Made by a program: the position numbers and the translations under genes | Shown here: positions 1-5,079 of the stretch, piece by piece | How the letters are laid out: the number at the start of each line of letters is the position of its first letter | Position numbering within the stretch: position 1 is the first letter of the stretch | Notes under the pieces: generated by a model | Databases searched by the model: none | Told to the model about the DNA's origin: nothing | The model's input: only the letters and a program-made list of their open reading frames with translations | NCBI GenBank assembly: GCA_937926105.1 | Contig: CALANS010000220.1 | Span: forward strand, 1-5,458 | Direction: 5' to 3' | Origin: an uncultured Actinomycetes bacterium | GTDB taxonomy: Bacteria > Actinomycetota > Actinomycetes > Mycobacteriales > Nakamurellaceae | Length of the DNA stretch: 5,458 nt

Positions 1-7
1 CCTGTGG

Positions 8-346
8 TCAAAAGGTTTCCCAAGACCGCCAGTACAGTTTCAACCCGCGAGCTGCGTGTTCAGTTGCAGTTCCATTCGTGCTAGACACGTGTGAAGTGGG
101 GCTGGAGGCGCCGTAGTAAGTGTAGAACGATGAAGCCCAGAGCATGGTGATTCGGGCTTGCGCATGGTCGCAGTCGCCAGACGCGCCTACGGAGACGCTC
201 GTGCTCTGCGAGGTCTTCGCTTTCGACAGCGAGTAGTTGGTGTTGCATCCAAAGGTCGCCGCCGATGCCGGCGTAGCGGTGAAAAGTGCCAGCACCACCG
301 TTCCTACTGCAACCACCGAAGCGGTGGCCAAGTTGCGCTTCTTCAT
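8..346 (-). CDS. Small secreted two-cysteine peptide with C-terminal WxxWxxF (bacteriocin-like candidate)
   Basis: This encodes a 112-residue protein with a classical Sec signal peptide: basic start MKKR, hydrophobic core at about residues 10-24, and signal peptidase I site ending PASA at residue 29. The mature product is about 83 residues, with only two cysteines (C34 and C59), which could form one disulfide after export. The middle is rich in Ser and Thr (KTSQSTS at 44-50), followed by an aromatic stretch SSFYTYYG (72-79), and it ends exactly in W106-x-x-W109-x-x-F112. The plus-strand gene at 587-904 encodes a relative that shares all of these landmarks. The ATG start is supported by the purine-rich ribosome site gaggggg at 361-355 (minus strand), 8 bases upstream. 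It is transcribed away from the transporter operon. Function is not known. A bacteriocin, toxin or pheromone role is inferred from size, secretion, duplication and the neighbouring ABC transporter. Confidence 0.8.
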   Translation of the reverse strand: MKKRNLATASVVAVGTVVLALFTATPASAATFGCNTNYSLSKAKTSQSTSVSVGASGDCDHAQARITMLWASSFYTYYGASSPTSHVSSTNGTATEHAARGLKLYWRSWETF

Positions 347-354
347 TGTAAAGA

Positions 355-361
355 CCCCCTC
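355..361 (-). promoter_or_regulatory. Ribosome binding site of the minus-strand peptide gene
   Basis: On the minus strand the sequence gaggggg lies 8 bases before the ATG at 346-344. It is a strong purine-rich Shine-Dalgarno match and supports this start over the upstream in-frame ATG that would give a longer product. Confidence 0.6.
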
Positions 362-380
362 GTCTTATCATTGACACCGC

Positions 381-409
381 ATAGTACACAGCTCGCGACG
401 ATCTGTCAC
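381..409 (-). promoter_or_regulatory. Candidate sigma-70-type promoter for the minus-strand peptide gene
   Basis: On the minus strand, GTGACA (409-404, five of six bases of the -35 consensus) is followed after exactly 17 bases by TACTAT (386-381, four of six of the -10 consensus). Transcription would begin near 374, giving a leader of roughly 28 bases that still includes the ribosome site at 361-355. This fits a dedicated promoter for the peptide gene. The -35 element coincides with one of the TGTCAC motifs repeated in this intergenic region, so it may also be a regulator target. Confidence 0.5.
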
Positions 410-574
410 ATACTCAAGCCAGGGCTCCGGATGTGCGACGCCATAGGTTTTGCCAACGTAGACCGGTGTCCTGGTTCGACTAACGCAAGCTGACACTTGA
501 CTATCCGGAGCATCGATGTCACAGTGAGGGCGTCCAGCGTCAGTGTCGACGTTGGAAAAACGATTACATAACCG

Positions 575-580
575 GGGGGA
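575..580 (+). promoter_or_regulatory. Ribosome binding site of the plus-strand peptide gene
   Basis: The sequence ggggga ends 6 bases before the ATG at 587. It is a plausible Shine-Dalgarno match and fixes the start of the plus-strand peptide so that the product begins with a good signal peptide. Confidence 0.55.
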
Positions 581-586
581 CCGAAG

Positions 587-904
587 ATGCGGATTAAGTT
601 GATGGTGAGCAGCGTTCTAGCGGCCCTCATAATCTCGCTAGGCGTGGCAGCGCCAGCCAGTGCTTGGGACTGCAAGACCGGAACACCGACAAAAACTTCG
701 ACCAGTACGAGTATTAAGAACAGTGGATGCAAGGGCGTGCAGGCTGGGATCTGGCGCTATATCTCGTCCTATCCGACTCACTACGTGGGTCCTATCGTGA
801 CGACAACCAACGGGACGTCTACCGTCACCTCCACGAGCGGGACTGACGCTGGGCATGACTACCGGGTTAGCGACGGAGTTTGGGGAGGGTGGTTGGCGTT
901 TTGA
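587..904 (+). CDS. Small secreted two-cysteine peptide, paralogue of the 8-346 product, first gene of the operon
   Basis: This is a 105-residue protein with a Sec signal peptide (MRIK start, hydrophobic core at about 6-21, cleavage after PASA at residue 26). The mature peptide of about 79 residues begins WDCKT and has only two cysteines (C29, C48). By eye it aligns with the peptide at 8-346: WDCKT against FGCNT, KTSTSTS against KTSQSTS, GCKGVQAGI against DCDHAQARI, SSYPTHYVG against SSFYTYYG, TSTSGT against SSTNGT, and an identical C-terminal pattern W99-x-x-W102-x-x-F105. It leads the run of lipoprotein, adaptor, ATPase and permease genes, and its stop overlaps the next start. Because it carries a Sec signal, the downstream ABC transporter is not obviously needed for its export, so immunity or sensing is a reasonable alternative. 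It is not a clear lactococcin 972 match, although size, Sec export and genetic context are reminiscent. Function is inferred only. Confidence 0.82.
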   Translation: MRIKLMVSSVLAALIISLGVAAPASAWDCKTGTPTKTSTSTSIKNSGCKGVQAGIWRYISSYPTHYVGPIVTTTNGTSTVTSTSGTDAGHDYRVSDGVWGGWLAF

Positions 905-1452
905 GGTCGAATCTCAAGCGCTCAGCGCTTGTCGCGGTCAGTCTCATCGTCGCCTCGACGTTGCTCTCTGGGTGCGCCGAGTCGGCCTCTCAAGACCCAT
1001 ATGCATCCGACATAGCTGCGGCAGCTGAATCTGCTACCTCAAAGTTTGAGCGCACCGTCTTGGGGGATGGTGAGATCTCCCGAGAAGAGTATGAGGAAGC
1101 CGTTCAACGTTACGTTGATTGCATGGGCGACAACGGTGTGAAGTTGAACACAATCGAACAAACCGGTTACCTCGTGTATGAGACGACTGCTTCCAATGAG
1201 GAGTATGAAAAGGCTGACCCCATATGCATGAAGGGCACCAAAGCGCTCATCGAGCCTCTGTATGTCGAGATGGTTATGAATCCGAACAAGGAGGACTTCT
1301 CGAAACTCGTCTTCGATTGTTTGACCAGAAAGAAGTTGGTTCTTTCAGGTGCCACTGTCGATGATGTGCGGGCATACCTAGAGGATGGAGCGAAAGCGCC
1401 GTTTCAGGACGATATCGAAGCATCTAACTGCATCGCGAATCCGAACCTTTGA
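901..1452 (+). CDS. Cysteine-containing membrane lipoprotein of unknown function
   Basis: The product is a predicted lipoprotein of 183 residues: basic start, hydrophobic segment at about 9-22, and lipobox LLSGC with the lipidated cysteine at residue 25. The mature part is acidic and mostly helical-looking, with four more cysteines (C74, C109, C140, C177) that could make two disulfides outside the membrane. The segment DGEISREEYEEAV (about 56-68) resembles half of an EF-hand-like acidic loop and helix, but I see no complete calcium site. I prefer the TTG at 901: it overlaps the previous TGA in the string TTGA, gives a compact signal peptide, and has GGAGG at 884-888, with a longish 12-base spacer. 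A TTG at 880 or GTG at 889 would add residues without improving the signal. Its position between the peptide and the transporter suggests a surface immunity or peptide-binding protein, as lipoproteins often are in bacteriocin loci. I do not recognise the family. Confidence 0.78.
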   Translation: MRSNLKRSALVAVSLIVASTLLSGCAESASQDPYASDIAAAAESATSKFERTVLGDGEISREEYEEAVQRYVDCMGDNGVKLNTIEQTGYLVYETTASNEEYEKADPICMKGTKALIEPLYVEMVMNPNKEDFSKLVFDCLTRKKLVLSGATVDDVRAYLEDGAKAPFQDDIEASNCIANPNL

Positions 1453-1461
1453 GATCATCCC

Positions 1462-2481
1462 GTGCGACGGATCGGTTGGAGTGCGTTTGTTGGGGCAGTA
1501 GTTGCTCTGGTGATTCTGGCCTCAGCATCGATGACGTGGTTGGCAATATCGCCGCGCGAGACTCCTCGTACAAAGGATTCTCTGGCGTTCACCGTGACGC
1601 AAGAGCGGCTTCAGGACCAAAGACAGGCAAGTCTCGACCCGGTTCTTGACAAACCAGCGGCCATCGTCAGCGGTAGTGAAGGCAGGATCACTGCAATCAC
1701 ATGCATGGCCGGAGCGCGATGGTCCAACGGCGAGTTCCCCATCTCAATCGACGGGCAGCCCAAGATGGTGGTCCAAACTGCGGTCCCGCCTTATAGGCCA
1801 TTCGAACTCGGCGACGTCGGCGCGGATGTGGCTGCCTTTAGGGCAGCCTTGCGGCAGGCGGGTGCCACGATCTCCGAAGGTGACCTGTATGACGCCAAAA
1901 CGCAGGCCGCTCTTGACGCTCTCCTAAAGGCCGGTGGCAACACGAATCGCGAGCCGCAGAGGTCGATGTCTCAGACGATCTGGCTACCGCCCGATGCGCA
2001 GGTGATCAGCGCGTGCCCTCTGCTTCTTGGTGACCATGTAGCCACCGGAAACGCCGTGGTACAACTCGAGCCGAAGATCTCGGCCCTGCGAGTGCCAGCT
2101 ATGGAAAGCGGCGTGGACGGAGCACGCACAGTTACCTTTGGCGGATCCACTATCCCAGTGCCGGATTCGGGCCTCGTGACCGACCCCGACTTCATCGCGC
2201 AGGTGTCTAGGAGTCGGGAATATAGTTTCTGGGCTTCTTCAGGCGGGAAGGCCCTTATCCCCGCCCTCACGCAACTTGCTGAGCCGTTGGAGGCATATGC
2301 GATACCTCCGACCGCAATCCACGCAACTTCTGACGATGAAGCGTGTGTGTTCGAGGGTCGTACACCGATTGCGGTTCACGTCCGGGCTTCTTCTCTGGGC
2401 AAGACCTATGTGACCAGCAAGTCCAACCTTGCCGACCGTGAGATGCTTCTCTTCGCACCTCCAGGGGCGCGATGCGGCTAG
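1462..2481 (+). CDS. Membrane-anchored adaptor-like protein with peptidoglycan-binding domain
   Basis: This 339-residue protein has one N-terminal membrane anchor (about 8-29) and a large extracytoplasmic region. Residues about 115-158 match the PG_binding_1 pattern: LGDVGADVAAFRAALRQAG, then YDAKTQAALDALLKAGG. The flanks look like the beta-rich halves of a HlyD/MacA-type adaptor: GRITAITCMAGARW (74-87) before the domain, DHVATGNAVVQLEP (191-204) after it, and YAIPPTAIHATSDDEACVFEG (279-299) near the end. Known actinobacterial proteins of this design sit beside MacB-like ATPase and permease genes and probably tether the transporter to the wall. The GTG start lies 9 bases after the lipoprotein stop and has only a weak ribosome site, so translational coupling is likely. 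The 3' end overlaps the ATPase gene by 10 bases. The adaptor assignment is an inference from motif layout; the peptidoglycan-binding domain is better supported. Confidence 0.82.
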   Translation: MRRIGWSAFVGAVVALVILASASMTWLAISPRETPRTKDSLAFTVTQERLQDQRQASLDPVLDKPAAIVSGSEGRITAITCMAGARWSNGEFPISIDGQPKMVVQTAVPPYRPFELGDVGADVAAFRAALRQAGATISEGDLYDAKTQAALDALLKAGGNTNREPQRSMSQTIWLPPDAQVISACPLLLGDHVATGNAVVQLEPKISALRVPAMESGVDGARTVTFGGSTIPVPDSGLVTDPDFIAQVSRSREYSFWASSGGKALIPALTQLAEPLEAYAIPPTAIHATSDDEACVFEGRTPIAVHVRASSLGKTYVTSKSNLADREMLLFAPPGARCG

Positions 2482-3065
2482 AGCTAACTGACCTATGTCA
2501 CTCCTTCGGCGATGTCCCTGTGCTCCGAAACGTCACGCACACGTTCACCGGAGGGAGTCTGACTGCGATCACTGGCCCATCGGGGAGCGGCAAGAGCACG
2601 CTTCTGGGGCTCATCGCTGGCTGGCTGGACCCCACCAGCGGGACCATAGAAGCCACAGGGGTCGACAGGCGCGCCTGGGTGTTTCAGAACCCGTTCGGCT
2701 CACCACGCAGGACAGCGCTTGACCATGTTGTCCTCCCGTTCCTGGCGAGGTCAATGGAGCGGAGTGAAGCAGAGAAGGAAGCGCGCCATATTCTTCGACA
2801 GTTCGCGCTCGGACATGTGGAGTCCAGCCCGATGGCGAGTCTGAGCGGCGGCGAAGCTCAACGCCTCATGTTCGCGCGGGCAGTTGCTACTGAGCCTCAT
2901 CTGCTGCTGGTGGACGAACCCACGGCACAGCTAGATGCGATGAGCGCCAAGCGCGTAACCGATGTCATGCGAGCACTTGTTGAAACTGGGCGGATCGTCA
3001 TAGTGGCAACACATGATCGTCGCGTCGTGGATCAATGCCATTCGGTTGTCGGTCTGGCTGACTGA
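2472..3065 (+). CDS. ABC transporter ATP-binding protein, MacB/LolD type
   Basis: This is a complete, small (197-residue) nucleotide-binding subunit that powers the neighbouring permease from the cytoplasmic side. All motifs are intact: Walker A GPSGSGKST (35-43), Q-loop VFQNPFG with Q72, signature LSGGE (124-128), Walker B LLLVDEP (144-150) with catalytic E149, D-loop around TAQLD (151-155), and switch histidine in ATHD (H181). The single compact domain without a C-terminal extension, and pairing with an FtsX-like permease, place it in the MacB/LolD/BceA-like group, whose members extrude or displace substrates from the membrane rather than import them. The ATG at 2472 overlaps the adaptor gene by 10 bases and has aggggcg just upstream (2463-2469). 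The stop shares one base with the permease start (TGATG). Substrate is not shown by the sequence; the linked peptides are the obvious candidates. Confidence 0.93.
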   Translation: MRLELTDLCHSFGDVPVLRNVTHTFTGGSLTAITGPSGSGKSTLLGLIAGWLDPTSGTIEATGVDRRAWVFQNPFGSPRRTALDHVVLPFLARSMERSEAEKEARHILRQFALGHVESSPMASLSGGEAQRLMFARAVATEPHLLLVDEPTAQLDAMSAKRVTDVMRALVETGRIVIVATHDRRVVDQCHSVVGLAD

Positions 3066-4144
3066 TGAAATTTAGTTCAGTTGTCGGCGAAGCTCGACGC
3101 AACGTCAGTTCTACTACGTCGCGCGCTGGTCTCTGGTGCACAATATTCGCCAGTATCGTTCTTACGCTCGCACTGCTCGATCTCTCGACTCAGGTCATGC
3201 TGGCGAAACAGGTCATCGAGTCCCGTTCGAACGGGTCGTCCGTCACGGTCGTGTCTTCTCCAGGAATGGTTGACGGGGAAGCCTGTGAGGGTCTGAAGAA
3301 CATCGACGGCGTTGATGCCGCTGGTGCAATCCGTGATGCGGGAATCGTCAAGTTGCCTCAACTCCCCTCCAGTTCAATTGCTGTTTGGGATATAACGGAT
3401 GGATTCGCTGGTGTTCTCGATTCATCGGGTGAGTTGAGCACCCCAAGTATTGCCGGCACGCTCGTGTCATCAGGCTTGATCGATGAACTCGGTCTTGATG
3501 TTGGTAATGAAATGGTCATCAATGGCGTCCCCACGCCCATATTCGGGCGCTTTCCTTACCCTGATGACGGTAGGCGATCATCCCTGGCCAGAGCGATATT
3601 GGCCCCGACCATCACGACCGGTGCGTTTGATGAATGTTGGTTTGAGTCTTGGCCCCCTCGGGCAGACTTGACGAGAGTAGCTGCGCGTATGGTGTTGAAG
3701 GATGATGCAGCTGCATCGGACGTCAAGATGACTCGACTCAATCCGTCCAAAGGGACTCCCCTATCGTTCGAGGAACAGTACAATGGCCGTGGCACTCGGT
3801 TCACGGCTTTGTGGATCCTCCTTGCTGTGGGTGCCTGTGGATTCGCAAGCGTCCTCACCCGGCGGCTGGAACTCGCCTCTGCGCTACATGCCCGCGTGCC
3901 CAAGCCCGCGCTGGTGATACAAACGTGGATCGAGGTTCTCATTTGGTCGACACCCGCAAGCGTTGCCTGCGGAGCCGTATTACAGCTGACGGCGGTACTC
4001 ATACTTGGAAAGGAGGCCACATTTGTAATTCGCGATGTCTGGCTCATTGTCCTTTTGGCATGGACTGCAGTGCAGCTTGGCGGCCTCGTCGGAATTGCGC
4101 GTGTCAAAGAGCATCGGCTCCTTCAGCTATTCAAAGACCGGTAG
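3065..4144 (+). CDS. FtsX/MacB-like ABC transporter permease
   Basis: The 359-residue product has the four-helix plan of MacB/FtsX permeases: TM1 at about 21-41, an extracytoplasmic domain of roughly 200 residues (about 42-245), then TM2 (about 246-265), TM3 (about 288-314) and TM4 (about 323-345), and a short basic tail ending KEHRLLQLFKDR. The charged segment TRRLELASALHARVPKPAL between TM2 and TM3 matches the place where such permeases contact the ATPase. The external domain contains C74 and C191, which might form a disulfide. It is shorter than typical MacB permeases, suggesting a reduced external domain. The start is the ATG of TGATG, so it is coupled to the ATPase gene, and it is the last gene of the operon. 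A TTA leucine codon at 3980-3982 is unusual for high-GC actinobacteria and supports a foreign origin. The role (peptide immunity, export or sensing) is inferred. Confidence 0.85.
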   Translation: MKFSSVVGEARRNVSSTTSRAGLWCTIFASIVLTLALLDLSTQVMLAKQVIESRSNGSSVTVVSSPGMVDGEACEGLKNIDGVDAAGAIRDAGIVKLPQLPSSSIAVWDITDGFAGVLDSSGELSTPSIAGTLVSSGLIDELGLDVGNEMVINGVPTPIFGRFPYPDDGRRSSLARAILAPTITTGAFDECWFESWPPRADLTRVAARMVLKDDAAASDVKMTRLNPSKGTPLSFEEQYNGRGTRFTALWILLAVGACGFASVLTRRLELASALHARVPKPALVIQTWIEVLIWSTPASVACGAVLQLTAVLILGKEATFVIRDVWLIVLLAWTAVQLGGLVGIARVKEHRLLQLFKDR

Positions 4145-4195
4145 GCCGGCGAGCACGCCGGGACTATCACGCAGGTGTATCATGTGTCGCCGGCC
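4144..4195. terminator. Imperfect inverted repeat at the operon end
   Basis: GGCCGGCGA (4144-4152) is repeated inverted as TCGCCGGCC (4187-4195). A CAC/GTG extension (4154-4156 with 4184-4186) comes after a single bulged base. The repeat begins at the last base of the permease stop codon. The loop is long (27 bases) and no T-run follows, so termination is only a possibility; an mRNA-stabilising 3' structure is another. Confidence 0.35.
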
Positions 4196-4196
4196 G

Positions 4197-4250
4197 GGCC
4201 TCCGAAGAGCCCCATTCGGGGGCGTCCGCTTGTTGCTGTCTTCGGGGGCC
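4197..4250. terminator. Large nested stem-loop between convergent genes, possible bidirectional terminator
   Basis: GGCCTCCGAAGA (4197-4208) pairs with TCTTCGGGGGCC (4239-4250) over 12 positions, with one T-G wobble. A second hairpin, GCCCC (4209-4213) with GGGGC (4219-4223) and a five-base loop, stacks directly inside it. It lies between the permease and the convergent TetR gene, where a bidirectional terminator is expected. No T-tract is seen on either side, which is common in high-GC actinobacteria but leaves the call uncertain. Confidence 0.45.
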
Positions 4251-4277
4251 GAGCCTTGGAGATCTAGCCGAACAGCG

Positions 4278-4304
4278 TAACCGCGCGTTCCCGCGGGACG
4301 GTTA
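4278..4304. repeat. Palindromic element in the convergent spacer
   Basis: TAACCG (4278-4283) and CGGTTA (4299-4304) are perfect inverted arms. They enclose a second perfect palindrome, TCCCGCGGGA (4289-4298). It could be part of a terminator, a protein-binding site or the scar of an insertion. No direct evidence separates these. Confidence 0.35.
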
Positions 4305-4334
4305 GGTGTGAACGGCCGTCGATGATCGCTTGAA

Positions 4335-4348
4335 GCCGGGCATCCGGC
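4335..4348 (-). terminator. Short hairpin just downstream of the TetR gene
   Basis: GCCGG (4335-4339) and CCGGC (4344-4348) form a five-base-pair stem with a GCAT loop, 9 bases past the TetR stop codon. The stem is short and the following minus-strand sequence starts TTC but has no T-run, so this is a weak terminator candidate. Confidence 0.3.
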
Positions 4349-4356
4349 ATCGCGAG

Positions 4357-4995
4357 TCAGGCGAGCTGCCGGCGCGCCGCGTCGCACAGCCAAGCCGTGT
4401 AGCGCGGCATGCTCCAGCCGGACTGCAGCACGAGCTGCTGATGCCCCTCGGGTGACCAGAGGAAGGACAGCGCGGCGGCTACGCCGTCGATGTCGGTGCC
4501 GGCCGGGGCGATCCCGCGTTCGACGAGCAGCCGGACGGTGGCGCGGTAGTCGTCCATGCGGCGGGCGAGCATGGCTTCGAGCGCTCCCGCGATGACGGGG
4601 TCGGCGCCTGCCGCACTGAGGATCTCGATCCACAGCACGCTCGTGCGCGCGTTGGCGGCGGCGATGAACTCGGCGGCCGCGGTGAGCAGGGCCTCGCCGT
4701 CGTCGAGCGCCGCGACTCTCGCGCCCTCGGCGCTGTCGGCGAGCTGTGCTTCACCCTCCGCTCCGGCGAACGCCTGCTCGAACGCGCCGAGCAGCAGATC
4801 GCGCTTCGGGCCGTTGGTCTTGACTGTCTCGGCGGAGACGCCTGCGCGTCGTCCGATCTCGGCGAGCGAGGCGCCGGAGTAGCCGCCCTCGGCGAAGCTC
4901 GCGGCTGCGGCGTCGAGCACACGCCGACGGGTGGCGGCCGCCTGCTCCGTGCGCAGGTCGGACCGGTAGGTGCGCGTCGCGCGGGGTTCGGGCAT
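4357..4995 (-). CDS. TetR-family transcriptional regulator
   Basis: This 212-residue repressor-type protein has the TetR N-terminal DNA-binding domain: helix RRRVLDAAAASFAEGGYSG (about 23-41), then the helix-turn-helix SLAEIGRRAGVSAETVKTNGPKRDLLLGAF (about 43-72). A helical, Ala-rich ligand-binding and dimer domain fills the rest, with W122, W180 and W194 as aromatic pocket candidates. I start it at the ATG at 4995 (MPEPRATRTYR) because AGGGAG lies just upstream on the minus strand. The longer reading from 5121 would run through the divergent gene's start and adds a non-TetR-like leader. It is divergent from the glycosyltransferase gene at 5080, and TetR proteins commonly control such divergent partners and themselves. 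In the recognition-helix region, VKTNGPKRDLL replaces the more usual VYYHFxSKEDLL, so the tail of the HTH is atypical. Composition is strongly GC-rich, unlike the upstream operon. Confidence 0.9.
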   Translation of the reverse strand: MPEPRATRTYRSDLRTEQAAATRRRVLDAAAASFAEGGYSGASLAEIGRRAGVSAETVKTNGPKRDLLLGAFEQAFAGAEGEAQLADSAEGARVAALDDGEALLTAAAEFIAAANARTSVLWIEILSAAGADPVIAGALEAMLARRMDDYRATVRLLVERGIAPAGTDIDGVAAALSFLWSPEGHQQLVLQSGWSMPRYTAWLCDAARRQLA

Positions 4996-5001
4996 CGTTC
5001 T

Positions 5002-5022
5002 CCCTATTGACAACCCTATTGA
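5002..5022. repeat. Direct repeat CCCTATTGA in the TetR/glycosyltransferase spacer
   Basis: CCCTATTGA occurs at 5002-5010 and again at 5014-5022, a 12-base period, immediately upstream of the TetR start. The first copy overlaps the TetR ribosome site and a TTGACA string (5007-5012) that could be a plus-strand -35 element. A repressor bound here could block both directions. This is an inferred operator. Confidence 0.4.
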
Positions 5023-5038
5023 GGTAGTGAATGCTTCA
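5007..5038 (+). promoter_or_regulatory. Possible promoter and palindromic operator for the glycosyltransferase gene
   Basis: A perfect TTGACA is at 5007-5012. At 17-base spacing the -10 position reads AATGCT (5030-5035), only a partial match. The palindrome TGAA-TGC-TTCA (5028-5038) covers that -10 position, as an operator would. The promoter call is weak because of the poor -10. Confidence 0.3.
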
Positions 5039-5079
5039 TCGGTGTAGTCGATCATATCCCCTGACCCGAGGCACTCACC

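Larger units (their letters stand above)
347..586. promoter_or_regulatory. Divergent regulatory region between the two peptide genes, with repeated TGACAC/TGTCAC motifs
   Basis: This 240-base spacer separates the two divergently transcribed peptide genes. TGACAC occurs at 372-377 and 491-496, and TGTCAC at 404-409 and 517-522. They therefore form two inverted TGACA...TGTCA pairs, with gaps of 27 and 21 bases. A short odd palindrome TCAC-A-GTGA (519-527) overlaps the last copy. The minus-strand promoter at 381-409 uses one of these motifs as its -35 box. I found no convincing -35/-10 pair for the plus-strand operon. TTGACT at 497-502 is a possible -35 but has no good -10 at normal spacing. TACATA at 565-570 is too close to the ribosome site to be a comfortable -10. 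Open frames crossing this spacer look like non-coding shadows. Confidence 0.4.

Noticed and set aside
158..493. Plus-strand open frame of 111 codons antisense to the first peptide
   Set aside because: Arg-rich translation without domain features, and it covers the minus-strand signal peptide gene, its ribosome site and promoter. Best explained as a shadow.
8..904. Firm assignment of the peptides to the lactococcin 972 family
   Set aside because: Size, Sec export and ABC context are similar, but the internal sequence does not clearly show that family's pattern, and the paired cysteines are a different feature.
3556..4107. Long minus-strand open frame of 183 codons opposite the permease
   Set aside because: Low-complexity translation antisense to a well-supported four-helix permease, with no recognisable domain.
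4267..4307. Integron attC-like site, because GTTAGGT at 4301-4307 fits the GTTRRRY core
   Set aside because: No matching RYYYAAC partner was found at the other arm (GCGTAAC and GCCGAAC each break the pattern), so the core match is likely chance.
4556..4882. Plus-strand open frame of 108 codons opposite the TetR gene
   Set aside because: Ala/Ser-rich translation typical of the antisense of GC-rich DNA; the TetR reading has clear helix-turn-helix features.
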